Assembly (NCBI RefSeq): GCF_016859285.1
Contig: NC_053417.1
Coordinates: 14,008,206-14,072,205, forward strand
Direction of reading: 5' to 3'
Length of the DNA: 64,000 nt
DNA from: Xiphias gladius
Lineage: Eukaryota; Chordata; Actinopteri; Istiophoriformes; Xiphiidae
The first letter of the stretch is position 1. Each line of letters starts with the position of its first letter. Shown here in pieces: positions 39,001-54,015 of the stretch. Position numbers and translations under genes: made by a program. The notes below the pieces were generated by a model, which made no database searches, was not told where the DNA came from, and saw only the letters and a list, made by a program, of their open reading frames with translations.

Positions 39001-40351
39001 TGTTTTTGAAAAGAGCCGCTGGAGTCAGGCCCACAGCTGGTAATGTGTCTTGTTATTGTTGTTGCTCTGTCGTAAAATAAAATGAAATGAAAATGTGTTA
39101 AGTGGCGCCGAGCCATCCCGAAAACAATCAGCCTACCTGGTGCACGGCCCCGAGGACCTCAGCGGTGTTGGAGATCCGTTCCACTGTCCCGCCGAGGATG
39201 TCGAGAGACAGCTCCAGCCTCTGCAGGATCTTACTGCGCTTACTGTCCAGACACAGGCCCTTCAATGTCTGAAAAACAAACACAAACGCACACGTGTGCC
39301 TGCCTTGTGGCGGTGTCATAAAGACTTTCCTCAGCTCATCCGTCTCATACTGTACCTCCAGGGTCTCCCTGCCCCTGGTCAGCTCCAGCTGGATGTTCTC
39401 CTCGGCCAGGTTGCGGGCATGCTCCTCCGCCTGCAGCCTCTGCTTCAGGGTGTACTGATCACAGCGGAAAGCCAGTGCAATCTGAGAGAAGGCAGCCTGG
39501 AAGCGGAAACCGACCCAGATCGTTCATCTGGCCCAGGTTCTCAGTGCACTAGTACAATTCAAACTTTTCTGAATATAAACTATATTCATTCAGCGGTATA
39601 TTTTCTTATGGTTGAAATGACAATGAAACTAAACCTTAACCATTTTTTTTAATTTGCTGCCTTCAGCTCAAAATCAGGAACCTCACCACTTATAACCAGC
39701 ATGAGGACAAAAGGTCACGATTAAAACATTAAAAACACAACAGGCACAACAGGAGCAAATTATTAACCCATGTAATATATCAAGTTCTTAAAAATGCACA
39801 TTACAAAGAGGAAAAACTGTCAAATTGGATTAATTATAATATACTAAATATATGAATGAGAAGTGTGGGGCCTTACCTCTAAATCTTTCTCTGACATCTC
39901 TACACTGTAACAAAAAAAGGAGGGTTGAAAGCTTAACGAAAGGTCAAATAAAATCAGGTTCATTAAAAGAAGTATGATGTTATGTATGACAGTCAATATA
40001 TCGCACCTGTTGAGGCCTACACGCTCTATGATGGACAGCTCGTTCCAGCTTGTGCCTGGCAGCTCCTCTTGGCTGGTTTCTGTCTCAGAGAAGAAAATCC
40101 GGTTTAAATTTAGAGCCATGACACCGGTTATTGGTCTTTTTGTGAGCATTTCTTCATCTTTTACCCTCTTCACTGTCCTCGCTGCCCGGCATGGCGGGTA
40201 AAGCGTCACCGTCTGTCTCTGCATCAGGCTGAAAGAAGTTCGCAAAAAGCAGTGGCCCTGTCACTGATCCGTATGAATAGAAGGTGTTCCTCAGTGTTAG
40301 CGGGGACAGGCAGGACAGGCGGTAGATTATTTGACTCACCTCAGCGTTCAT
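36063..40351 (-). CDS. irag2: IRAG2/LRMP-like, IP3-receptor-associated tail-anchored protein
   Basis: IRAG-family proteins sit in the ER/nuclear membrane and associate with inositol trisphosphate receptors. Thirteen coding exons (minus): 40340-40351, 40165-40228, 40007-40079, 39877-39904, 39356-39496, 39137-39268, 38384-38540, 38254-38294, 38099-38149, 37856-38004, 37593-37721, 36295-36408, 36063-36213, giving 413 aa. Residues about 55-190 match human LRMP closely (EMSEKDLE...FSQIALAFRCDQYTLKQRL, EEHARNLAEEN, NTAEVLGAVHQEARVSRAVE) as one long coiled coil. RRRVSIS (about residue 220) parallels LRMP LRRVTIAS. A serine- and lysine-rich linker follows, then a hydrophobic span (WVVLGLYLFVLFSVITLTYF) and a 10-residue tail, the expected C-terminal anchor. 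The start ATG lies only 12 coding bases before the first donor. Exons 11-12 were placed by phase alone and are less sure. IRAG1 is the alternative, but its longer C-terminal region is absent. Confidence 0.82.
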
Positions 40352-40600
40352 CACTTCATTAGCTGCTGACTTCACAAGAGTAATCCAAGTGTTCTACTCT
40401 GGTGACAACCAGATGAAATCACTCAAATCCTTTCCACGGTTAACAGGCGATTTTTCATTGCTGCTGAAAACGCAAATATATTTTCACAGGTTCCTGTACA
40501 TGTTTGGTTCAATTTCTCCCTCAGCCTTTCTCCTACACTGAGAATAGATAATCCTATTAAGAGATCCACAGTCAAACCAGAGCAGGACGACCGCCCCAAG

Positions 40601-40636
40601 AGGCTCATGGGTAGGCTCATGGGTAGGCTCATGGGT
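40601..40636. repeat. Three perfect copies of a 12-bp unit
   Basis: AGGCTCATGGGT occurs three times in tandem without a mismatch, about 250 bp upstream of the irag2-like start codon. It may lie in the 5'UTR or promoter. No coding role is supported. Confidence 0.9.
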
Positions 40637-40639
40637 AGC

Positions 40640-41665
40640 TACAGTATATGCCTCTTATCGGTTGCTGTGTTTTTATCCACAGTAAAAAGGGATTATTTGG
40701 ATTTCTTTAACTGGCCGGTGGATGCATAGAGAGGGGTTTTAAGACATTTACTGTCACAAGACCTGAGACAAAGGGGTGCAGGGGTCCCATGAACAGCTCA
40801 GCTGAGTCAGGACGGGTGGATCCCAACTATCATCAGTTCATCATATTCATGAGAGTTTGAAGCTTATTTTTGTATTAGGAGCACAGGAAGCCCCACACAG
40901 GTGAATGCATTGTGAAGCACCAGGGTAATAATCCAGGGTATTTTTTTAATAGCTTTTTGCCAATATATTTTTCCAGAGGACCTTAAGATAGATTTATGTG
41001 TATTTATATTGTTACTATACTGTTTTGTTTGTGTATTCTATGTTGTTTACATTTTTTTTTTTTTTTTAAAGTTTCTAGTTTTTAATTCTGGCCATGTCAG
41101 ACACAAACTTCTGTTGTGTTGACAGAACTAATGTTTTCTGATTCTTAAGTCAATAACACATAAAACCCTGGGAAATGGCTGCATCACTGACAAAACAGCA
41201 GATATGAATATTATTTACGTAATATTGTCATTTTTATATGTCTGTCTACTCTGTATATATGACATTATGGTCCATCTGAACATGTTGGAAGAGGGATTGT
41301 TCCTTTGTTGCACTCCCTGAGGTTTAAGTTTGTGTTTTTCCATTATCTAAACTGAGGGTGTAATGACAGAGCTTTGTGCATGTTGTGCAGATTATAAAGC
41401 CCATGTGATTCTGGGATATACTGATATTTGACTTGTCTATTGCATATATGTTCACTGAGAATGATTTTCTGCAAAAAGCTTACCATGAACTGAGATAATT
41501 ACATTACTAAGTAATCTTTAGCATTTATTATTAGTTTTAAAATGAAAATCACTGCAAATAACCAAAAGTGAAAATAAGGCAGCTTTGAAAACCAGTGTTA
41601 GCATTGAACATAAAGCTGACAAATAAAAAAAGACCCAAAAACAGTCAACTTTGGATCATCTCCAC
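40640..41665. other. Spacer between irag2-like and rpl10a, nothing recognised
   Basis: About 1 kb of AT-rich DNA with a poly-T run near 41051-41065. It should hold the irag2-like promoter on its left. No repeat family, RNA gene or exon was identified. Confidence 0.5.
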
Positions 41666-41692
41666 TTCTTTTATTAACAGAAAAGATGTAAT

Positions 41693-45026
<3,334 letters not shown>

Positions 45027-45072
45027 TTTCGCAGCTCGTTCCTCCCGTGTCGCTACGCTGAAAAGGAAGTGC
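45027..45072 (-). promoter_or_regulatory. rpl10a: 5'TOP leader and start site of rpl10a
   Basis: On the gene strand CTTCCTTTTC (45069-45060) lies 34-43 bases before the ATG. This is the terminal oligopyrimidine start typical of ribosomal-protein genes, whose mRNAs are translated under mTOR/LARP1 control. The tract is seen; the exact start base is inferred. Confidence 0.7.
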
Positions 45073-45827
45073 TGTAGGAAGTTACGCAAAATAAAGGCGC
45101 CCGTGGCGACGTCACCGAAAAACGTACACGACGTTTTTATTATTAAATATGAAAAAAATACTTATATATTATTTTATACATATATTTTATTTTATTATTA
45201 TTAACCGTGTCATTTATTCAATACTTCTCTTTCTCTTTTTAAATTTGTACATATTTGGTCTCTGAATAGTATTTTATAGTACTTTGAGCGCTGTGCTCAG
45301 TGTCGGAAAAAAATAAAATTGTCAAAGGAGAGTTGCAGTCTAAATGTAAAGGTTCCTTTGCAGGACACGACAACAAAACAAAAAACCTAACAACAACCCA
45401 ATAGAAAATAGCAACAAAACAGAAAAAACAACGAAATTAAAAAATAATAAAACATTTTAGTAAATGCAACAATAAAAAAAGAAAACACAACATTTCAAAA
45501 ATCGCAGAAACACATCAAAATTTTAGAAAACAAAACAACAAAACAGAAAACACAAGTTTCACAAAAACGGAAAAGATAAGGTCAACAAGTCTTACTCATG
45601 ATTGGACAGCACCACAGCTACTTCAAATGTTTCAATTCTATTTTAAATAATACAAATTTTGCTCTGATATGACTTTCTAACAATATATGTGCAGTTTGCA
45701 CACTTTTGGGAACAAAGAAATATCAAAGGGGAACTGCTGGCTAAATGTTAAAGTTACCAATAGAACAAAGTTCAAAAGATTCCGTCTTTTTATTTAAACT
45801 ACAGTATATGCAGTTCAACAAGCCATT

Positions 45828-45830
<3 letters not shown>
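45073..45830. other. AT-rich spacer upstream of rpl10a
   Basis: A-rich sequence with ACAAAAC- and AACAAC-type low-complexity runs (45370-45560). No gene seen. The rpl10a promoter should lie at its left end. Confidence 0.5.

Positions 45831-45904
<74 letters not shown>
45831..45904. repeat. Compound (TG)n(TA)n microsatellite
   Basis: Fifteen TG units run directly into about 22 TA units. It lies in the rpl10a-fance spacer and is followed by poly-T and poly-A runs up to about 45990. Confidence 0.95.
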
Positions 45905-45908
<4 letters not shown>

Positions 45909-46087
45909 ATTATTTTTTTTTTCCAGCAGCTGTGGTTTCTCCTCTTAAGAGCAAATGTTTAAAAAAAAAAAGTTAAAAAAAAAAAAAAAAGCAACACTTC
46001 AATATGAAAATAATCCTTTATAACTTTAAGTCCTGCAGAATAAGGCAGAACAGCACAAAAAATTTTACTATATTTCATGCAGCAGAA

Positions 46088-46465
46088 GGGCCTCTGTCAG
46101 TGCTTTATTATTACATACAGCATAATGTTAAACAGATGCTTTAATATATAAGCATCATTTTACTGTTAAAACTGGTCGATGTGGAAATAATTCTTGTTAG
46201 TTTAGTTTAGTTCAGTTTAGTTTAGTTTAACTGTGCATCATATTTTATAAGCAGATCCTATTTTGTAAAATCTGAATCTGCGGGGTAACTAGTCTCTATA
46301 ACTCTCAAATAACTGCAGTGGAGTAAAAAGTACAACATTTCGCTCAGTTTTTTTTTTGAAGTAGAAAGTTAGGAAGCACTAAATTCAAATATTCAGGCAG
46401 AACACCTCAAATTTGGCTTTAAGTATAGTACTTATACTTAGTAGCATTCCGGCACCATATATTTT
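46088..46465. mobile_element. hAT-like MITE fragment
   Basis: The pieces AATCTGAATCTGCGGGGTAA, GCAGTGGAGTAAAAAGTACA and AAGTAGAAAGTTAGGAAGCA match the inner and right part of the AAGTAAAAGTAC-type hAT MITE family in this window. A (TTTAG)n-like stretch (46197-46230) lies inside. No intact ends. Confidence 0.45.
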
Positions 46466-46469
46466 TAAT

Positions 46470-47127
46470 GTTAGACACATATTGTGGCAGTTACGTGGGG
46501 AATTATTTGGTTACTAAATTCAATTTACCATTAAGAATGAGCTATAAGTCTTCCACACCTAACAGTTACAACAAAAAATACAAGACAACGAAAGAGATTT
46601 TCAGGTTTACCGTCTGTTCTGAAACAGTCCTGAGAAGAGATCTAATCATACAAAACTGAAAACTCCTCTGGTAGTGGAACATGGCCTCAAGTGCACAGAT
46701 CAAAAAAAAAATCATCATCAAGTTTTTGACTAGGATGAATGAATTCTGGGTAAATTATGACTCCTTTCAAACTAAAACACTGGTGACTGAACTAACTAAC
46801 TAAATAAGTAAAATAAAAAATATTTGTGTTTACATTTCATTAATTCTGTTGACATGTGTCTAGGCCATCACATGATGAATATGACAGCAGAATGATTTCA
46901 GGTAAAGAAAAGTCAGGAACGCAAATGTTATCGTTTTTGAAATATTTTGAATAACATTTTTAAAATAAGATGTGATTGTGGGGGGGGGGGGTTAATAATG
47001 AGAGGAGATATCAGTCATGATCAAACTGGTGGGTTGAGGTGCTTCATTTCAAAGTCACTTTATTGCCAAGAAGTAGACAAGAACTGATTTTAACAGGTTT
47101 ATTAACATGCATTAGGTCAGAAAAAAA
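46470..47127. other. Spacer, nothing recognised
   Basis: About 660 bases between the hAT-like fragment and the MITE at the end of fance. It includes a poly-G run (46980-46991). No exon or repeat family identified. Confidence 0.5.
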
Positions 47128-47135
47128 AACTCATG

Positions 47136-47527
47136 GGTAAAACTTTAAGTCCCCCTATTTAGCATTTATAAGCACTATATAAACATGTAATAAATACTTA
47201 ATAATCAATTACAATGTAGCTATAAGCAGATATAAGTATTTATTGATTAACGTCAAAGACTATAACTCCTCCTATAACACATCCATAAGTGGAGGCTGGT
47301 GTATAAACATATAATGACTGATAATATAGTAAAACACACGTGTAATAATATAAAATATGTCTTCAGAGGAGACGTTATACTTGCTGATAGATACTGTACA
47401 TTTATTAACACTTTAAATGTTCGTATCTCTTCTCACAACTACTTTGTAATAGTTTATACACCATTTGTTAAATGTGTGCATACTGCTTATAAATGCGTAG
47501 TAGAGGAACTTAAAGTAAATTGTTATC
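47136..47527. mobile_element. MITE forming the fance 3'UTR
   Basis: The left end GGTAAAACTTTAAGTCC and right end CTTAAAGTAAATTGTTATC are inverted. The inside (around 47360-47415) matches the smc5-intron MITE at 7042-7638 in opposite orientation. The flanking 8-mers AACTCATG (47128-47135) and ACTTCATG (47528-47535) agree at 6 of 8 bases, fitting a decayed hAT-type target-site duplication. The right-hand copy contains the fance stop codon. An AATAAA on the fance strand (47401-47406) lies inside the element. Confidence 0.75.
47401..47406 (-). terminator. fance: Probable fance polyadenylation signal inside a MITE
   Basis: TTTATT on the plus strand (AATAAA on the gene strand), 125 bases after the stop. 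It is the first canonical signal downstream and falls within the MITE at 47136-47527. A second candidate lies at about 47237-47242. Confidence 0.5.
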
Positions 47528-47530
47528 ACT

Positions 47531-50500
47531 TCATGTGTGCGTTATTCTTTTCAAAGCAGCCTGAAGAGACTTTTTCAGGAAGGTCTCATTTAACAACAGG
47601 CAACCAGACAGGGAGTGTTTGTGTGCAGCAGTCACCTAGAAAAAAAGATTAATACATATACAGTAAGATTACAAATACTATGTCAACCGCTGTTCAGCCA
47701 TTATGCGTGATATAAATTTACAAACTCACATGGCTGCTATATTTGGTGAGCACTGTTAGCATCATTTTCGCAAACTTCACAGACTTTGTGAACTGAGGAC
47801 CCTGGCTGACGAGCTGTTCAGTGAATTGTGTGAACACTTCTTCATTCAAGTCAGGCTGAAAGAAAAGAAAAAAAAAAAAAACATGCAACAGTATGTTATA
47901 TAAGTATATAACAGTGAATATCTTGACTAAGTGGAGCACTTTTCCCGTGAATAAACATTTGGCTCACCTTGGAGTCTAGCAAGCTGTGGATAATGGAGAG
48001 CAATGCCTCACTCCATGCAATTTTGAACGTCATTCTGGAAGAAAAATAAGGTAAAAGACTGCATCAACAAACAAACAATAAACATCTGAGCACAGAATAT
48101 TATTATTCTGTGGTTCTTTGACATGTTACAGCAGTGAAGTAGAAATACAGGATTTAAACATTTCATCTCACTGAAGCAGCAATAGTCTGTAGTGGGAATC
48201 CAGGCAGCCTTCTATCAGCCTGTTCAGCAGCTCAGCCTGTGGATTCCCTGAAAAAAGAAGAACAAACAAACACAAAAAAAAAATAGAAGATCAATTGATG
48301 TTAGGGCCAAGGACTGAGTAAAAGGTCCTGGCATGGTCCTCCATAACATCAAAGCATCTGTGTTGTTTATGTGTACTTGAACCAGGACACTGAATCCAGC
48401 TACAGGACTCCTGCTCCGCCACTGACGGACTCTGATCCCCCTTACACAAACTGTGCTAATTAATGATTCATTCACTCAGTCGAAATTCAGCCTTTTCCTC
48501 ACCTATGTTCTTCTCCATTAGAACTGGTCCGACCAGAGCGTGGCACATTGGTCTGGGATATTGGCTACACAGTGATGTTGCTGCAGTAACCAGGCATCTG
48601 GAGGCCGGTTCTGACAGGGAAAGGACCTGCACATGTAGTACCGGGACATCCTATCAGTATCAAACACAGCCGCACAGGTTGCATCGTTTGCATATCCATT
48701 GATGTACCTTCTCCAGCAGGAGGCTCTTGATGAGTGTTGCTGCTGAGCTGTAGCTGAGGTCAAGAGAGAGAGTCAAGACACTGCTGCACAGTTTAGGCAG
48801 AGTCTGCTCCGGTAAAGCAGGCAAACTCAGCGTGCTACATAACACCTCCATCTAAAACAGGAGAGGTAGAAAAGTGGGATTTGTGTCATCACAGCCCATC
48901 AGCGGTTGAATGTATAATATGAGTGGTTTAGAAAAGCTTCCTGACTGGTCAAGGGGAGCTATAAAGCACAGTGAGCTGCAGTCTGACACTAAACTAACCA
49001 GGCTGGTAGTTAATCATTTTTCTTCTTGGTTTCTCCACTTTATTTCATGTACTGGAGTAGAATGTCAATTCCTGCTGCCTTTGTGAGACTTGTGTTTGAT
49101 TTTTGTTGGGATGTTGTCTTAATTATAATTTCTGAGCCTGTATTTGTACTGGTGTTATGTTGCAGAACACTGAAAGATGTAACTAATATTTTGTCCCCAT
49201 ATACTGTCAATTAATGGGGTGGATAAAATATCACAAACGCCCTTGAATATAATGCAGTAAAAACAGAAGTGTTAATGCAGGAGTGAAACATTTTAAAAAG
49301 TCAGCTATAAAATTTTGAGGACAGACTTGGGCAGGGTCACAGTCATTCAGCACTTTGAACACATCCATGGAGCTCTGGTCCCACTGCAAACAGACAATAC
49401 AAATTATTATTGTAATACCAAATATCACTTTAAGTCTGTGCTAAGTGTGTCGGCTGATGAAAGAAAACATTTCTTCTTACCTCTGTCTGACTTTCCAGTA
49501 ATTCTTTTATTTGAAGAACAGAGACCTAAAAAAAAAAAATTAACAAAAATATTAGGCCAATTTTGTTATTTCAACTGTAACCTGTGTGATAGAACCAAAT
49601 ATAAGGGCCTGATTAGTACACTTGATTTGATCACTGTGGGGGAGGAAAAAAAAAAAAAAAAAAATCGCTTTCAGGAGGGTATCCAATCATCATTTGAAAA
49701 TTCAGTTCCTTTATGGAAAGAAAAATCTCTAAAATGGAGAAAACGGATGATACATTTCCGTTTGGACAGGAAAGACAAAGCCTGTGCTTCCTTATAATGT
49801 CCATACCTTTATATGTTCAGGCAGGGAATGACTTGGACTGTCTGGTGCTGCCTGTTCTTCAGCAGGAGTTTCTGCTGGAGCATCTCTTTCTAACCTTCCT
49901 GATGTCACCTCATTTGTGCTCTGTTCTTCTGCATCAACACGCTCACCACCACAGCCATCCATCTTTATCCGTTTAATCTGGTGTCCCGTTTCCTCATCGC
50001 CTGAGTCCAGAGTGACAAAACTGCCTTTCCTTTTCCTTTGAGTCCCCAGCTCCGATAAACCAGACGCTCGCAGAGATTCAGATTCTACTGTTTGACCGCT
50101 GAGGCACTTGGCCCATCCTCCGGTCTCACCAAAACCAACCAAACGCTGTGACAGCTCCTTGAGTCTCTGGCTGCATGGTCGAGTGTACAGGGGCTCCTCA
50201 TTGTGAGTCCCCAGGCTTCTCTCCAGCTGTCTACCCAAAGCGGTGACCCAGGGGTTTGGATGAGAGTCCTGGCTCAGGCATTTGAGCAGATGGAGGATAG
50301 AGGTCTGAGGAAGAACTGAGTGAACCAGGTAGATGAAGGACAGCAGATTTTGTTTGAACAATACTGGAAACAGGCACACCAGGGGTTTACTAGAATAAAT
50401 GAGGGAAAAAATGGGTGTGAGAAATAGGCACAAGTATGTGACATCATATGGTAGCAGATGTCAACAGTTTGTATTTGGTAGAGCTGAAAAAAGTAGTCGA

Positions 50501-53082
50501 TCAATCGATTGACAGAAAAATAATCATTCGATCATTAAATTTAAAAAATCTGCATCTACTTTAATACCTGACTAATTGTTTCAGTCATTTTTCAAGCAAA
50601 AATAGTGAAACAATGCCAGTGAAACAAAGTATGTGCAGATTTCAGCCTCTCAAATGAGAAGATTTGCTGCTTTTATTTACCACATATCATTGTAAACTTG
50701 TAAACTATATTTTGGGGGTTTCAGACTTTTGGTCGAGCAAAATTCTTTTGATGAAATCAAATTCAGCTCTGCAAAGTTTTAATGGGCATGTTTCTTTTTT
50801 ACATTTAATTGACTAAACAATTAAACACTTAATCTAAAAAAGAATCAGCAGATTAATCGATAATGAAAATAATCGTCAGCTGCAGGCCTGGGGTTAGACT
50901 AGTACTTATGGACTTAATTTATTACCTTTCTGGTGCATAGTTGAAGATTATAATGGCAGTGAGAAAGTTGAAAAGGTATTAAGCAGAAGTCAGTGGCGTG
51001 ACATGTTGTAGTTCAAAGCACAATCAGTGATTGAAATGTAGTAGATTAATCAGAGTATTAAAAATCAAAACACCAGTTTTAAACCTGCTTTCTCTCTAAA
51101 ACTGACTCCCCCTTATCACAAAGAATAATAACTAAAGCTAAATTAGACTATTTAGATTCATTATGCTTTAATAGTTTTGACTACATCAAGAATACTGCGT
51201 GTACACTAGTAAAACGGGCCTGTATATTCACTGAAATATGACTGATAAAATAGGCCTTTTCAACTGAGGTAATTTTGACCTCTCAAACACAAGTGCAACA
51301 ACTAACACTAAAAATGCCTTTAATTATTGTTGCCAGTGCTGGTAATGAGCATACGGTCTCACTGGCAGTGGTGGAACAAGTACTTAAATAATTTACTTAA
51401 GTAAAAGTACTAATATAACAATGTAGGTCCATCATTCAAAATCCTGCAAAAGTTTAACTGGAGTGTTACTTTAAATAAAAAAATTACTCATTCTGCTGAA
51501 AAATGCCCCCCGTAACTGATATATTATACAGTATATTACATTATTAGATTAGGTTGTTAATACTGATGCGTCAATGCTTAATTAGGATTTTATTGATGTC
51601 GAGTTAAGAGTTAGTTTTAAATACTGAGTATACAGTTAGGTAGTTTGGCCCAGTGGTTCCTTATCTGGGGGATTGTAAGATTTAGGGATTCTGAGGGGAT
51701 GTGAGATGATTAATGGGGAAGTAAAGAAGGAAAAAACAGGGTTCTGTTACACATATGTGTATTATATTTGGTGACATTTATCTAGGCTTTGCTTCTTTTG
51801 TGAAATACTGGCTAATTTGACCTCTTTGGGTCTCAAGCAATTATTTAAATGAGAAGTTTAGAGGGAAAATCTTTGTGATTGGACCACTAACAACTCAGAC
51901 ATCTTGAGCGTGACAAAGGGCCCCAACTAGACACTGCTTTTTTTGTAAGGGGTCACAGGCCAGAGAGGTTTGGAGCCACTGGCTTAATATTTTACAGTGT
52001 ATATTATATTTGATTTGATTATCATATGTCATACATACCATATTCAGGGACTTTTGAACCATTATATTTTATATTATTAGATTGGTATTACCTATGCATC
52101 ATGTATAAACACCATTTTACTGCTTGGTTGAGGTGAAGGCAATTTTTTTAAATATAAATCATTATCGATTAATCTGATTTTTTTTTTTTAATAAAATCAA
52201 TTTATTTTTTGGTTTGTAAAACTAAAAAAAATGCCCATCACAATTACTCCAGAGACCAGAGTGACACCCTCACATTTCTCATAAATAAAATAAAACAGAA
52301 TAAAACCATTTAAGTTATTACAGGGAAAAGCAGCAAATCCTCACATTTGAGTAGCTCAAAAAATTAAGTTTGCCATTTTTACTTGAAAGATGAAACGATT
52401 GTCAAAATAGTTTGTCATTTGACTAATTCAGCCCATTTTTTCAGCTGTAGTTGTGTGTACAGGTGGGTATTCTGATCAATAAAAAAGATTCACACATTCT
52501 ATAAGCTCTTCATGTGTTTTACATTTAAAAGCTAGGAACTAAAGCTTTCAAATGTGTGTAGTGGAATAAGAATACAACATTTTTCTCTGACAATATAGTT
52601 TAGTACAATTGTAAATAGGCATGAGAAGATTATCAAGTAAAGTACCTCTAATGTTAACTTAAGTAAATGTACAGTTAGTTACTTTCCACCACTGCAAAAT
52701 TCCCACACTTAGCTCGTCGACCGTTTCTATGGCAACAAATGTCAAAACGCTGATGTTACCATGGCAAATTCGAGGATAAAGACAACCTGTTCTGTCTCTC
52801 CAGTCACCGGTACAACAACCTCTAACTCTACATTGGCCTTACACCCTGTATTTCTCACACACTGCTGCGTTCTTTTACTCACGCAGTTAGCGGCTGGGCT
52901 CCAATCTCCGGACTGGTTATTTCGTCTTGGCACAGAGTTTCCATGAAGTTAGACAGTGACATTTCGGGGTTAGCCCGCTGCTGCCTGTGGAAGACGCCCA
53001 GAGCCCTGTGCGCACCGGAGGCTCCAGCCATTAACGACCGAACCAGCAGCTTCGACCGACTGTCAAACCGACTCAGAAACAT
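47531..53082 (-). CDS. fance: FANCE, Fanconi anaemia complementation group E
   Basis: FANCE is the nuclear subunit that joins FANCC to FANCD2 in the Fanconi core complex, needed for FANCD2/FANCI mono-ubiquitination at DNA crosslinks. Ten coding exons (minus): 52883-53082, 49807-50389, 49481-49525, 49327-49383, 48708-48851, 48503-48626, 48172-48247, 47968-48034, 47730-47855, 47531-47635, giving 508 aa (human 536). The N-terminus SKLLVRSLMAGASGAHRALGV parallels human [21 protein letters not shown]. Exon 2 carries the helical N-domain and a basic, nuclear-signal-like segment (QIKRIKMDG; TQRKRKGSF). Exons 5-10 match the C-terminal FANC repeat domain that binds FANCC and FANCD2: LCSTLSLPALPEQTLPKLC, FAKMMLTVLTKYSSH, and FLKKSLQAALKR at the end. 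The acidic linker is the least conserved part. The gene ends against a MITE. Confidence 0.96.
50500..51360. other. fance intron 1, left part, nothing recognised
   Basis: AT-rich intronic sequence between fance exon 2 and the long hAT-like MITE. No RNA gene or extra exon could be supported. Confidence 0.5.
51366..52694. mobile_element. hAT-like MITE, long copy, in fance intron 1
   Basis: The left end CAGTGGTGGAACAAGTAC and right end TACTTTCCACCACTG are inverted. AAGTAAAAGTACTAATAT- and AAGTAAATGTACAGT-type motifs lie next to them, and the middle holds a GGTTCC...GGTCACAGGCC block seen in similar fish elements. About 1.3 kb, noncoding, without matching 8-mers at its flanks. Confidence 0.7.
52723..52768. 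promoter_or_regulatory. fance: Paired X-box (RFX-type) motifs in fance intron 1
   Basis: GTTTCTATGGCAAC (52723-52736) fits the X-box consensus GTTNCYATGGNAAC fully. GTTACCATGGCAAA (52755-52768) fits all but its last base. They lie 32 bases apart, start to start, about 115 bases inside intron 1. RFX factors bind such sites; whether they do here is inferred. Confidence 0.55.
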
Positions 53083-53333
53083 ACCGGCGTTCAGAGTCCC
53101 GGGTTAAGTTTTACAAGTCTACCGGTGCCAGTGTCACCCCGCCAGTTTTGTTGACATTTCTTCTTCGCGAGTGTAATTTGACCAAATCTCCGTTCCACAT
53201 CGCCACCTAGTGATGGAGTCAGACGCAACAGATTCCAGCTTCAAGTTAGGGATTCAAACTTACCAATTTATGATTGTAAAAGTGTCAATAAAGAGCTCAC
53301 ACCTTTTCAGTGAGACAACGTGTGAAGCAATGT

Positions 53334-53339
53334 TTTATT
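53334..53339 (-). terminator. mkrn4: mkrn4 polyadenylation signal
   Basis: TTTATT on the plus strand (AATAAA on the gene strand), 677 bases after the mkrn4 stop. The transcript would end about 240 bp before the fance start codon, so fance and mkrn4 are closely head-to-tail. Confidence 0.6.
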
Positions 53340-54015
53340 TTCTGTGTACAAGTACAACTTGTTTAAAAGAAATAAAATCTTAACATTTTGTGTTCTTGCC
53401 AAAACCAGGAAAAGGGTGTCATTACTACCTCTTGATGCAAGTATCATCAGTAGTGGACATGAGGAAGAACAGGTACAGTACACTTTTTATCTTTAGACAA
53501 TTAAAACTACCATCCACACAACACTTTAAAATATCAAAATGATGCAAGCTGCTAGGAGAGAAGTCAGATATGAGCACTCAAATCAGTGAAGAGGTTAAAG
53601 GGGTATTTAGCAATCTGCAACATGTTTGAAGCACTATGGCTATAGGAGGGTCAACACTCAATTACAAGGACACAGATTAAACACAAACTCATTAGAGATA
53701 GACCAAATCTTGAATTTCTATCTGGGGTACTTATATCTAGGGCAGGGGCAACAAATCATGTGCTGTTGAGAGCCAAGTGTACACAGTCTTACCAGACTGT
53801 AGAACATAATTTCCAAGACTAGTTCTTCTCTGGTCGAATTACCTGCTGTAGTCTAATTAAAAACATGACCACACTTGGCACTCCATAGTGCATGGTTGAT
53901 GTCCCTGATCACGGCTGCTCAAAACACAGCTATGTGTTCTCCTGGGGCCAATGATTACATAAAGTTGAAGCCCCATTCAGTGGTTTCAGGCACTGACAAA
54001 AAGAATGAAAAAGGC

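Noticed and set aside
39095-39652. 185-codon plus-strand frame
   Set aside because: Antisense shadow of irag2-like exons 5-6, whose minus-strand reading matches LRMP.
49315-49797. 160-codon plus-strand frame
   Set aside because: Antisense to fance exons 3-4 and introns; no codon or splice support.
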